Part shown: positions 10,201 through 16,986 of the stretch, one piece after another
Layout: every line of letters starts with the position of its first letter
Position numbering within the stretch: the stretch's first letter is position 1
NCBI GenBank assembly: GCA_903835555.1
Contig: CAILNN010000056.1
Span: 1-44,028 of the forward strand
Direction of reading: 5' to 3'
Length of the DNA: 44,028 bases
Source: an uncultured Verrucomicrobiota bacterium
Lineage (GTDB): Bacteria > Verrucomicrobiota > Verrucomicrobiia > Limisphaerales > UBA9464
Notes under the pieces: generated by a model
What the model was told of the DNA's origin: nothing
Databases searched by the model: none
The model's input: only the letters and a program-made list of their open reading frames with translations
Made by a program: the position numbers and the translations under genes

Positions 10201-10586
10201 AATTCCCCGGTTAGGGTATTTCCAAGGACCACCCCGGTGGTTTCCCGGGGGAGTCCACTGCCGCCCGAAAATCCCGCATCGACCAGGGCTTGGGCGGCGA
10301 TGTCCAATGCCAGCCAATGAGTCAGATCTGCCGAACGAAACGCATCTCCGGATACACAGAACGAAACTCGATCAAACTCATATCCCTCTATGACTGCCCC
10401 GTACCCAACATAGGTTTGGTCCCTCCTGTCGGCATCCTTCGAGACATAATCCGCAGCGCTCAGGCGCTCGGAAGGAATTCGTCGAAACGCTCGTCGTTGC
10501 GCCAGGACATTTTCCCAGAGCTCGGAGGGATTCCTTGCGTCGGGATACCGGCACGCCAGTCCAACAATCGCTATCGCCGTGTTCAT
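4251..10586 (-). CDS. pksE: Enediyne-type iterative PKS (PksE) with fused E10/TEBC hotdog thioesterase
   Basis: This is a 2111-residue iterative type I PKS of the enediyne family. Domains in order: KS, about 1-460, with Cys212 in DGACSSS, His345 in EGHGTGT and His385 in NIGH; AT, about 585-870, with GHSLG and Ser662; the central ACP, with the family signature LHLNSITVGQ and Ser985; KR, about 1215-1455, with GGGKGIS, Ser1355 and Tyr1368; DH, about 1470-1745, with His1498 in DHVLAGSPLFPG and Asp1668 in RDAALHAIQ; and an integrated PPTase, about 1750-1945, with LSMAHSGD, LGCDLEPI and the W-E-K helix (Trp1883, Glu1887, Lys1891). After these comes a hotdog thioesterase (about 1965-2095, VSFEETNVVGNVYFANYVRW) that resembles SgcE10/CalE7/DynE7, normally a separate gene. 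ATG 10586 is preferred over TTG 10589. The gene starts 9 nt after unbU. Confidence 0.93.
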   Translation of the reverse strand: MNTAIAIVGLACRYPDARNPSELWENVLAQRRAFRRIPSERLSAADYVSKDADRRDQTYVGYGAVIEGYEFDRVSFCVSGDAFRSADLTHWLALDIAAQALVDAGFSGGSGLPRETTGVVLGNTLTGEFSRSNLMRLRWPFVRRMLEPALAEQGWVADQRAIFLEQLEGRYKAPFPPMGEDTLAGGLSNTIAGRVCNHFDLNGGGYTVDGACSSSLLAFANACSSLAMGDLDVAVAGGVDLSLDPFELVGFARAGALSPELMRVYDLRSQGFWPGEGCGMAVLMRESDAVAQGKRIYARILGWGISSDGQGGMTRPEVEGQILALRRAYSRAGCDIGDAQYFEGHGTGTSVGDATELTALTRARRESEATGFPAALGTIKANIGHTKAAAGAAGLLKTALAIYHQTIPPTTGCERPVEELTRANATLRRVQEPESWTSQVPRLAGISAMGFGGINSHIVLGGNEREGGNQRSRFSRREEDLGRSVQDAELFIFATTSHQEMTSLIGQVLSIADRLSWCELVDLASALSQTAKSITGASFRAAIVAGSPPELAEKIGTLAELVRDNPISTLVTESGVFFGQSPKPNRIGFLFPGQGSPSHLAGGIFRRRFLEIRHLYTGVSLPKGDEEYSTQVAQPALAAASAVGLWLLNELGIAAEVAIGHSLGELVALHWAGAFDRAALLRLARARGEAMGRLNGPIGSMAAIAASGAEVSLIIESDRVVIAGYNSLTQTVISGETADVDQVVARAKAFGWRATRLPTSHAFHSPLMAGSVPIFCGLLAQEPLKTISRRVLSTVVGRQLEVDDDLRELLCRQMTTPVRFWEAACQASHDVDLFLEVGSGQVLSGLVRDGLNTPVIALDIGGESLQGLLKAAGAAFALGCPVRHAFLFEGRLLRPFSLDWRPQFFTNPCELAPARLDSLVLSETPSAQFDRGPSPMNSTAVSEPFLRDKPTVLELVRRLVAERAELPLASVHAHSRFLNDLHLNSITVGQLAGEAAKRLGLGTLKRPTDIANSTVSKLAALLENWANDQATRSEIATPSFPVGVDSWVRPFSVSWRETSRYPTPLETTQTTAGDWQILAPENHPLSDTLKQQFLGIGGGGIVFCLQENPDSFCISLLLAAAQVALQRRGGSRFVIVQHGRGASSFARTLHLEAPELRVAVIDVPFGGPQAASWVRDEALAVEGFIEVRYDAGGKRFLPSWEPLRLQQSFQPIPLTAEDILLVSGGGKGISAESAILLARQTGVRLALVGRSQPEVDGELSANLTRMASFGIHFQYQSVDITDIAALTDAVARLTKLLGGPVTALLHGAGNNSPCLISALTDADFRLALAPKIIGFQNLLEAIDADRLKLVMTFGSIIGRAGLAGEAHYALANEWLTHFTEDFARRHPKCRCVSFEWSVWSGVGMGARMGQVELLHQQGITSISPEIGLALFESILTADATPASIIVTGRLGGLLTTAFSQVATSKLRFMERVLVNYSGVELIAEAELSLYQDPYVVDHVLAGSPLFPGVMGLEAMAQVAMCLANESRPPTFQAVKLHRPIVVPTDQATVIRIAALVRQPGKVDVVIRSSETSFQVDHFSAECRFQDVKIEHSIFPAPSSTSIKPVDIDIKRDIYEALLFHQGRFQRIEAYEILRSTECRVLIRSDGSSSWFGHQFSADRVLGCTCIRDAALHAIQACIPQARILPVSVEYIARGSIPFPLSNESTPNGQQVVLMARERSREGNEFTWDLELQQTDGSVLEQWIGLRLRQVGDIQRTSPWPVPLLSVYLERQLTDQWNGISLRAILAKRRSTEAIVRQLCGEDVLLQYRLDGKPEIGGSAHLSMAHSGDLAWAVTSDRSLGCDLEPIVHRAREEWKILLGPDRVHWITQLSTHDEFDRVATGLWNILECLKKAGLDTQTPIQLDHPEKTKFGNFQLYRVGAARCLVTHFQVQGRPHPLSLGLVIASSPSDSGSQVNRPISHQENRYYPYFLTVSFEETNVVGNVYFANYVRWQGRVREQFLADHAPSVLAEFRTGLELVTLNVDCRFVSQLFALDRVVIRMALVEHTQVSARVRFEYVRMQEGSEEVVAVGNQEVAACRVIDGRRESVSIPDALRNALLRFQSGGAYSMPTN

Positions 10587-10595
10587 CAAAGGGTG

Positions 10596-11573
10596 CTAAG
10601 CTGCAGGACGGAGCCCAATGACGGTTCCCGGTGGGGCGGGTTCGACCCGCTTGGCCAGCGTATTCGGAAGCCACCCCAGCAGATTCATCACGTGAAGAGA
10701 GATGCCCCGGATAGCGCAGACCGTTAGCAGCGCGAAGAACAATCCGAAGACGAGGTGGGACAACTGAATCATTCCGTAGACCATGGCCACGGCAAATCCA
10801 AAGACCGCCTGTCTTACAGGATGGAGTGGCGTCGTGGCTGGATCGGGAACCATATAGAGCGTGAAAACAATGAAGGCGGCACTGCTCATGGGAGTTAAGG
10901 GGACATACAATGGTCCACCGAAGTACCAGGCACGCAGCACACCCTGAAGGACAAATCCACCTATCCAGGCCGCTACCAATGATAGCCTGCCCGTATAAAG
11001 GCCATGAATGGCAACACCGGTGGCCAGGACAAACGCCGGAAGTATCCAGTGCCATCCACCCGTCAGGTTTTCGGTAAAATGATACGGCGGGGCAAATCCT
11101 ACTTGTGGAAAGATAATCAAGGTCATGGCGATTCCGAAATTAGACGGATTAAAGATATGCTGGAAGTGGCCACCTCCGACCGGAGCACGGAACAGGACCT
11201 TGGATGCAATCGACAAAGCGGCGGCAAAAACCACAGGCCAGAGGTTGGAATTGGGGTAGAGCAACATACCGCAGGCAAAACCAGGAATCAGCGCGGCTGG
11301 AAGACAATTCACAAGAGGCCCCATGCCACCCGCGAATCTCAATTGGCGGTTTTTTGCCAGAGCATCCACCCATTCGAGTAAAAACTGAACAAAGACAGTC
11401 GTGCCGACAGCTACCAGTGGTGTCGCCCAGGATTGCTCAAAGCCTAGAATCGTATGACCGAGAAGGTTCCAGACGACCAACAAACCGGTAAAGTACCAAA
11501 GGGCAAACAGCCTGAGCTTTGGGTTTTTGTTGGGATAGAAAAGAACGGTCGCGTTAAACGCTTGTGTTTTCAT
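10596..11573 (-). CDS. unbU: Enediyne cassette membrane protein UnbU (E5), RnfD/NqrB-like
   Basis: This 325-residue polytopic membrane protein matches UnbU/E5, one of the five conserved genes of enediyne warhead cassettes. It has about eight to ten hydrophobic segments and shows the RnfD/NqrB-like region AFIVFTLYMVPDPATTPLH followed by RQAVFGFAVAMVYG; in the Rnf and Nqr families this region belongs to flavin-carrying subunits. The role in enediyne assembly is unknown; membrane electron transfer is a guess from the fold. The ATG at 11573 is chosen because it overlaps the unbV stop (ATGA) and gives a normal N-terminus (MKTQAFNATVLFYPN); an upstream in-frame start at 11633 would lie inside unbV. 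The pksE start follows its stop by 9 nt. Confidence 0.88.
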   Translation of the reverse strand: MKTQAFNATVLFYPNKNPKLRLFALWYFTGLLVVWNLLGHTILGFEQSWATPLVAVGTTVFVQFLLEWVDALAKNRQLRFAGGMGPLVNCLPAALIPGFACGMLLYPNSNLWPVVFAAALSIASKVLFRAPVGGGHFQHIFNPSNFGIAMTLIIFPQVGFAPPYHFTENLTGGWHWILPAFVLATGVAIHGLYTGRLSLVAAWIGGFVLQGVLRAWYFGGPLYVPLTPMSSAAFIVFTLYMVPDPATTPLHPVRQAVFGFAVAMVYGMIQLSHLVFGLFFALLTVCAIRGISLHVMNLLGWLPNTLAKRVEPAPPGTVIGLRPAA

Positions 11574-13573
11574 GGATTGAACGCCGTGCTGCGGTTGGCT
11601 TCTGGACCGGCTCCCAAGAGGATGGTGTGCCAACCCGGTTTGAGTCGCAGTTCATTGAGATGGGGGAAACCCGTCGAATCGCGCCATTTGATGACCGTCT
11701 GCACCGGTTGGTTGGAATCAATCGTGCCAAGGCCGAGATGAATGTCCGGACTTCGGCGACCCGAATGACCACTGCCGCCATCGACCTGCCCCAAGACCCG
11801 CTTATTGTTCTCAAGCAAGGCGACGGCTTGTGCTCCGTAGGCAGGGCGCGCAACAACTCCTGAGCCTGGATGTCCAGGATGTTGGATTAACGTCGTGGTT
11901 CCGGCGCCTTCCAACGGCAAAAGAAGATGGAGCCCCAGAAAAGCTCCCGCTTGAGGTGCTTCATTATGAAAATAGTAGGACGGTTCCCACTGGTTGGCGA
12001 AGACAAAATCCATCCGTCCATCACCATCGACATCGGCCACCGCGATCCCTTTGCTGACCATGGGGGTATCAAAACCGACCTCTTCTCCAATATCATAATA
12101 CCGGCCATCCGATGCTCGGACGAAGAACGGATTCAGATCATGTCCGCTAAGGTCCGCCCCAGGTTTAAAGGCAGGCCAGACGCGGGGATCATGAACCAGT
12201 TTGCTATTGCTCGTCCCCAAGGCCTGAAGTTCCGGCCATCGATTAATTGTGCCCTTAATAAATCCAACAGCCTGAATCGCTTCCAGGACCCCGTCATTGT
12301 CAAAGTCAACCAAACGGCAATCCCAACCCCAGCCGCTCCGGGAAAGTCCCAGCGCTTCGCTATTCTGAAAATAGGGCGCGACACCCTTTCGCATTTGGTC
12401 CACCTGGCCGGTGCTCTGCCAAAGAAAGTGGCTTTCGGTCAACGCGTACCGTGTCGCAATATTGCTCACGTAAATATCGAATAATCCATCTCCATTCAAA
12501 TCGCCGAAATCGCACCCCATGCCTTTAAATGAGTCATGCCCAAGAACACAGGATTTCGGAATAAAAAAATCACGCTTCCCCTCCAATTCCGTAAATTTCA
12601 GATGTCCGGGAGTGGACTCGTTGTGAAGCAATCGATCGGGTCCAAAATCATGGGAGAAATAGAGCTCGGGTAGTTGATCCCCATCCAAATCGGCGACGCC
12701 CATTGCCAGAGTCCACCCCCGATTAACCTCCGGACGGAAAAGGTTGGGCACCTCCACAAAGTTTGCTTCCGGATTGGAACCCGACTTCCCGCCTATCCAC
12801 CTAAAGGCATGTTTTTCTCCTCCGTTCAAAGCCTTGGCCTTTCCCTCGTGCATGGTCTCAATCCCAGTTCCTGAGGCATCCAGAATGTGTGCACCGTCGG
12901 GGAAGTAATTTCCGACGATCAAGTCCACATGCCCGTCGCCATCCAGGTCTCCCTCAATGGCCGCATTGGAGTACCAGCGACCTCCATCCTTGACCAATTC
13001 GATGGCCGTGAAGTTGCTGCGGGACAAGCCCCCCGCCCCGGAGTTGCGCAGGAAAATGATGGGGCTTCTACCCCAGTAATAGACCAGAACATCGAGTCGC
13101 CCATCTTCATTGAAATCGCCCACCAGGGCACCCATCGGAGCCATGGTCGCACGGTCAAATGGCAACGAATTGGTCCCAGAACCAAGACTGAGTTTAGGAC
13201 TGAGCTCAAATGGGAGATATCGATCGCCGGTGCCCGGGACTGGAGTGACAGTGACCCAGTCGGTGCGCGGATCCACCCACACCAAATCGTTGGGTAATCC
13301 GTCCCCATCCAAATCCGCCAGCGCAGCTCCTGCACCCAGGGAGGATATCCACGAGGAGATTCTTTGAAGGCTTGGATGGACCTCACGCACATTTTTGTAG
13401 ACTGGATGGTCGTTGGCTTCCTGCAAAGGCCGTTTGGCAAAATGGAAATGAGCGGACGATCGCGTCCTTTCGGCGGGTACCAATCGTGGATACTGAGCCA
13501 AACCAAACACTATCGACACCACGGCAAGGCCGGCCAGGGAAGCGGCAGATCGACGGATACCGGAAAATATCAT
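11570..13573 (-). CDS. unbV: Enediyne cassette exported protein UnbV (E4), FG-GAP/VCBS repeats with ASPIC-UnbV domain
   Basis: This protein of about 667 residues matches UnbV/E4. An N-terminal signal or anchor (about 10-30, SLAGLAVVSIVFGL) implies export to the periplasm or surface. It then carries about seven calcium-binding FG-GAP/VCBS-type loops: DLDGDGLPNDL, DFNEDGRLDVL, DLDGDGHVDLI, DLDGDQLPELY, DLNGDGLFDIY, DFDNDGVLEAI and DVDGDGRMDFV, which predict a beta-propeller. The C-terminus is an ASPIC/UnbV domain (ALLENNKRVLGQVDGGSGHS through DIHLGLG). The family is present in 9- and 10-membered enediyne cassettes but its chemistry is not known. ATG 13573 is chosen because it overlaps the unbL stop (ATGA); a start at 13603 would add 10 residues inside unbL. 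Related CRTAC1-like proteins exist outside enediyne loci, so the neighbours decide the call. Confidence 0.9.
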   Translation of the reverse strand: MIFSGIRRSAASLAGLAVVSIVFGLAQYPRLVPAERTRSSAHFHFAKRPLQEANDHPVYKNVREVHPSLQRISSWISSLGAGAALADLDGDGLPNDLVWVDPRTDWVTVTPVPGTGDRYLPFELSPKLSLGSGTNSLPFDRATMAPMGALVGDFNEDGRLDVLVYYWGRSPIIFLRNSGAGGLSRSNFTAIELVKDGGRWYSNAAIEGDLDGDGHVDLIVGNYFPDGAHILDASGTGIETMHEGKAKALNGGEKHAFRWIGGKSGSNPEANFVEVPNLFRPEVNRGWTLAMGVADLDGDQLPELYFSHDFGPDRLLHNESTPGHLKFTELEGKRDFFIPKSCVLGHDSFKGMGCDFGDLNGDGLFDIYVSNIATRYALTESHFLWQSTGQVDQMRKGVAPYFQNSEALGLSRSGWGWDCRLVDFDNDGVLEAIQAVGFIKGTINRWPELQALGTSNSKLVHDPRVWPAFKPGADLSGHDLNPFFVRASDGRYYDIGEEVGFDTPMVSKGIAVADVDGDGRMDFVFANQWEPSYYFHNEAPQAGAFLGLHLLLPLEGAGTTTLIQHPGHPGSGVVARPAYGAQAVALLENNKRVLGQVDGGSGHSGRRSPDIHLGLGTIDSNQPVQTVIKWRDSTGFPHLNELRLKPGWHTILLGAGPEANRSTAFNP

Positions 13574-14565
13574 ACGGATGGTATCTTTCTGCGAATGAAC
13601 CACTGTTGAACGCGACTACGCCACACCTCGTAAGGAGGCTCGATTCCAGTCTTCGGGAGGTCGGCCAAGGCCTCGTCTGTCAATGCGGCGGCCTCCTCAG
13701 CGGGTATTCCGCATAGGGCTTCGCTGGCTAATTCGGTGTATGCGGTGGAGCATTTTCCACGAAGGCGGGCTTTTGCCGCGAATGCGGCCCCCTGTTGAAG
13801 TTGAGGACGGTAATCCCCTGACAAATTGAGTAATTGACGGAGTTCATCTGGTTGGCTTTCACCTGCGTAGACGGCAGCCAATCCGACTCCGCTCCAGAGA
13901 TCGGCTCGACGCTCCATCGGAAACTGGGCTATCTGGAGGCCGATTGCCTCGATATTGGCGCATTCCAGAAACCAAAGGCATCGCCCGAAACCCTGATCAA
14001 ACGCGCGCCCTCCAAAGCCCTGGACACAATTGGGTATACGCCGATGCGAGAGATATCTCTTCCCATGAAAAAATCCCTCATGAAACCCGTATCCATCAAT
14101 AGCCAACCAGCAAAGAATCGAGTCAAACTGCTCCAGGAAATGGTTCACTTTCACCGGGACTCTGGCCAGTAACCAACCTGCGCCCACGTGGGCCACATAT
14201 CGATGGGCATCGGCCTTTCCTTGGACAAACGATCTCCAACGATATCGATTCCAGGGCGTCAAAAAGTCGCACAAAGCGTAGCCCATGGCCGCTCCTTCAT
14301 AGCCAAATCCGACATAGCGGGGAGGTGCCTGATCGAGATGCCTGGACAGGTCCTCAAAATCGGGACCCGCTAATGACCGATTGTACCCTGCCAGGAAGGA
14401 TCGTCCAATTTCCCGCAAGTGATTCCCTTGACGATTGTTTGGCGCACTGTAGGGAGGGCGTGCCAAGAGTGTCGCCGACTCATTCATGCCCAGCAACTTC
14501 GGAAGAATGCGTTTCATTAGAGAATCGGTGAATTTGAGGTCATAAGCTATACTGGTAAACTTCAT
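13570..14565 (-). CDS. unbL: Enediyne cassette protein UnbL (E3), DUF1702 family
   Basis: This 331-residue protein matches UnbL/E3 (DUF1702). The family core is visible in RYVGFGYEGAAMGYALCDFL (about residues 83-102), followed by AHVGAGWLLARVPV, the DGYGFHEGFF region and GFGRCLWFLECANIE. No signal peptide is seen, so it is probably cytoplasmic and soluble or membrane-associated. It is the first gene of the leftward cassette, and its stop overlaps the unbV start. The start ATG 14565 opens onto the 348-bp spacer shared with jetA, where the cassette promoter should lie. The family's biochemical role is not established. Length is usual for the family (about 320-340). Confidence 0.88.
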   Translation of the reverse strand: MKFTSIAYDLKFTDSLMKRILPKLLGMNESATLLARPPYSAPNNRQGNHLREIGRSFLAGYNRSLAGPDFEDLSRHLDQAPPRYVGFGYEGAAMGYALCDFLTPWNRYRWRSFVQGKADAHRYVAHVGAGWLLARVPVKVNHFLEQFDSILCWLAIDGYGFHEGFFHGKRYLSHRRIPNCVQGFGGRAFDQGFGRCLWFLECANIEAIGLQIAQFPMERRADLWSGVGLAAVYAGESQPDELRQLLNLSGDYRPQLQQGAAFAAKARLRGKCSTAYTELASEALCGIPAEEAAALTDEALADLPKTGIEPPYEVWRSRVQQWFIRRKIPSV

Positions 14566-14913
14566 TAGGTCAACATATTTCAGCGACAGCTATTGAAAAT
14601 CGGATTATCCGCTGCCTTGAACGACATCGATGCAACCAAGCTTTTTTGCGTATGTTTAGCAGCGTCATATATCTGTTTCTCGATGGCTCTTTCAATTTCG
14701 TTCACGTTTCGTTATTCTCGACCCCACACCTAGAGTTTAGGAAGGCTGTTCCGACCATCCGCGATAGAGAATCACAGTCCGAATTCCTGCATGGGGTCGG
14801 TCGTTCCATTCGTTTCACTGCAAGCCGATTCTTCCAGAAAGCGATGAATTTTTCTTGGGGCGTAGCTCGTCAACCCGTTTCCGTTGTGCCAGACTTCCGT
14901 TGTCAGATTTCGC
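14566..14913. other. Divergent spacer between enediyne cassette and Wadjet operon
   Basis: This 348-bp spacer must hold the promoters of both the leftward cassette and the rightward jet operon. I see no strong sigma70-type hexamer pair on either strand. A small palindrome, CGGATTATCCG, lies at 14601-14611 about 40 bp before the unbL start. An open frame from 14646 crosses the whole spacer and runs into jetA, but it has no family features and is taken as spurious. No RNA gene is recognisable. Confidence 0.45.
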
Positions 14914-16347
14914 ATGAATCCTTCGCTATCAACCGCCCTGTTTCAGGAGACCCGTCCGATGTTTTTTCGGGTGCTTTCCGGACCGCAGGCCCCGGTCTAT
15001 GTCGATGTGCTCGACGCCTTGGAAGTGGCCCTGCAATCCGCTGGCTCCCTGCCCCGCAGCGAAGCCCTCGAGATTGTCTCCGATGTGGTCCGGATTCATC
15101 CGGGATTTGCCGTCAGCGATGAGTTCCCCGATGCGGCAGCCGAAGCCTCGACCCTCAGTGGGCTTTCCGGGCTCATTCTGAGGCGGTTGGTCGAAACGGG
15201 TTGGTTGCATGAACCGCCCCGCCCGGATTGGCAGCGCATCGTTCACTTCAGTCCCAATGGTGAAATCGTCATCGAAGCCTTGCGGCAAATCGCCCGTGGG
15301 CAACCGGCCCAATTCACCGACAAGATTCAACAGGCCTGCGCTCAATTGTTGAATCCGGACCAATTTGCGGAAGACCCGTTTGCCAACCTTGAAGCCTGCC
15401 TCGCCAGCGTTCGCCAAGGATTGCGAGAATTGCGACAGATGGAGAACATCGTGGCGCGCCATACCCGCAGCTTGTTGAATGCTTCCAGTCTCCAGGAGAA
15501 TCTGTCGGTCCTCTATGACCAGTTCAGCGAGACCTTCGGGCATGCCTGTTACCGGGAACTGGTTCGGGCTCAATTACCGACACGGATTTTAAAGGCGACC
15601 CGATCCCTGGATGAAATGGCCCAGTCGGAACGGATTCTGGAAGCCATGCAGCGCGAGCGGCTGCGGCGGAGTCCACCATGCGATTTTGCCACCGCCGCTG
15701 CAGAGGTCCGGCTGAAGATTTCCGAATTGGGCCGCCTGCTATCTTCGGTCGGTCCACAGGCGGATGAACTGGACCGTCGCGCCGCTGACTTTGCCCGCCG
15801 CGCCTTTGCCCGGGTCCGGTACTTGCACGAGGTCTCCAGTGGACAGCGGGAGCAAGTGCAACGGTTATTTTCAGCGGTAGAAGCTCAATTCCAAGGCGAA
15901 CGCCTGACCGACCTACCGGATTCGCTGGCATTGCCGGGTATCCTGATGCTGGAAGCGGATATCCTGTCGGCTGATTCCCTCCGCAAGCCGCCCCTGCGCC
16001 GTGAACCGGGCGAATTGGAGGCGATCGGGGACGATTTGAGCGAGACCGAGCGCGATGCCGCCGTCCGGGAAATTGAAGACACCCTGCGAGACTCAATGAA
16101 TGTGCTCCGGGCCAATCGCTATGTGAGTCGACTGGATGGACCCGTGGGTACCCAGTGGACCTTGGCGGACTTGCCCCTGCATAGTGACGACGACTTGGCC
16201 GATTTGGTGGCCTGTCTCCTTCACGCGGGATCGCGAGATGCGGCCTATGAACTGGAGACGGAACGAATGACGCGCGATACGTCGGAGCCGTCCCGCGTCC
16301 ATCGACTCGGTTACGATATTGAAGAGCTATCCTTGAAGAAACGATGA
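14914..16347 (+). CDS. jetA: Wadjet anti-plasmid system subunit JetA (type II-like, kleisin)
   Basis: This 477-residue protein is the kleisin-like subunit that bridges the JetC heads in the Wadjet SMC complex. The N-terminus (MFFRVLSGPQAPVYVDVLDA) followed by a winged-helix-like stretch (LSGLILRRLVETGWLHEPPR) and long helices resembles JetA of type II systems (formerly DUF5716) rather than the DUF3375 JetA of type I; the type is a judgement from memory. The ATG at 14914 is chosen over an upstream TTG at 14884; ATG 14959 is a further possibility. The stop overlaps the jetB start (ATGA). Identification rests mainly on gene order: jetA, jetB, jetC and jetD in a row with the usual sizes. Confidence 0.85.
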   Translation: MNPSLSTALFQETRPMFFRVLSGPQAPVYVDVLDALEVALQSAGSLPRSEALEIVSDVVRIHPGFAVSDEFPDAAAEASTLSGLSGLILRRLVETGWLHEPPRPDWQRIVHFSPNGEIVIEALRQIARGQPAQFTDKIQQACAQLLNPDQFAEDPFANLEACLASVRQGLRELRQMENIVARHTRSLLNASSLQENLSVLYDQFSETFGHACYRELVRAQLPTRILKATRSLDEMAQSERILEAMQRERLRRSPPCDFATAAAEVRLKISELGRLLSSVGPQADELDRRAADFARRAFARVRYLHEVSSGQREQVQRLFSAVEAQFQGERLTDLPDSLALPGILMLEADILSADSLRKPPLRREPGELEAIGDDLSETERDAAVREIEDTLRDSMNVLRANRYVSRLDGPVGTQWTLADLPLHSDDDLADLVACLLHAGSRDAAYELETERMTRDTSEPSRVHRLGYDIEELSLKKR

Positions 16348-16979
16348 GTACTTTGTTTGCCGCCGAAATCTCGGACCATGAACAGGAACTATTGCGGGAG
16401 GCCGTGCAACGGCTGCTGGCCCGAGGAGCGATCTTTCGCGAAGACCACCGCGACCTCTACGATTGGGCGCGGGTCCAGCGTACTCGTCTCGACGAGTTGG
16501 GCACCTTGATCGGACTTCGACTCCAATGGGAACACGACAGCCGCCTGATCCTGGCAGTTCCGCAATCGCCACGACTGTTGCGGCGGTTGCGACAGGACGA
16601 AACCTTGATCGCGCTGGCGCTCTGGTATGATTTTGACCGGGCCATCAAAGACGAGGGGCGAACGCCGGACGAAGTCACCATCCAAGTTCGCGCCTTCAAC
16701 GAGCAATTGGCAGCCAAGTTCAAGAGCCTGAAGTTGCCGCAGGAAACGCGGCTGGGCGAAATCTTGCGCCTTTTTGAGCGGAAGAGCTTGGTGCGCTTAG
16801 AGAACACCGCAGGGCCGCTGGCGGAATCGATCATTCGCATACTGCCAACCATTCGTTTTTTGATCCCGTTCCAGGATATCGCCGATTGGAATCGAACCCG
16901 CGACCGGCATATAGCAACCGCACCGGTGACCACGGGCGGAGCGGAAGCCGAAGCCGAACTGGAAGAGAACGCCGACTGA
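16344..16979 (+). CDS. jetB: Wadjet subunit JetB (DUF4194-like, KITE/MukE-like)
   Basis: This 211-residue protein is the small winged-helix (KITE, MukE-like) partner of the Wadjet condensin. It shows the expected pattern: an N-terminal helix pair (ELLREAVQRLLARGAIFRED), a central part with HDSRLILAVPQSPRLLRRLR and ETLIALALWYDFDRAI, and a C-terminal winged helix (LGEILRLFERKSLVRLENT) ending with IIRILPTIRFLIPFQDI, followed by an acidic tail. Size and fold cues agree with DUF4194. The start overlaps the jetA stop and the gene ends 7 nt before jetC, so all four genes are probably one transcript. Confidence 0.87.
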   Translation: MSTLFAAEISDHEQELLREAVQRLLARGAIFREDHRDLYDWARVQRTRLDELGTLIGLRLQWEHDSRLILAVPQSPRLLRRLRQDETLIALALWYDFDRAIKDEGRTPDEVTIQVRAFNEQLAAKFKSLKLPQETRLGEILRLFERKSLVRLENTAGPLAESIIRILPTIRFLIPFQDIADWNRTRDRHIATAPVTTGGAEAEAELEENAD

Positions 16980-16986
16980 TTTTGCC

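Noticed and set aside
9926-10393. 155-residue plus-strand frame (and other plus-strand frames within 4446-10727)
   Set aside because: They lie opposite conserved KS, AT, KR and DH motifs of the PKS and show no family features; they are shadows of the real gene.
4251-10586. PUFA synthase (PfaA-like) or fungal-type iterative PKS
   Set aside because: It has one ACP with the LHLNSI motif between AT and KR, an integrated PPTase and unbL/unbV/unbU neighbours; PUFA synthases have tandem ACPs and different partners.
14646-15122. 158-residue plus-strand frame starting in the unbL-jetA spacer
   Set aside because: It runs into jetA in another frame, has no domain features and its second half is a shadow of jetA.
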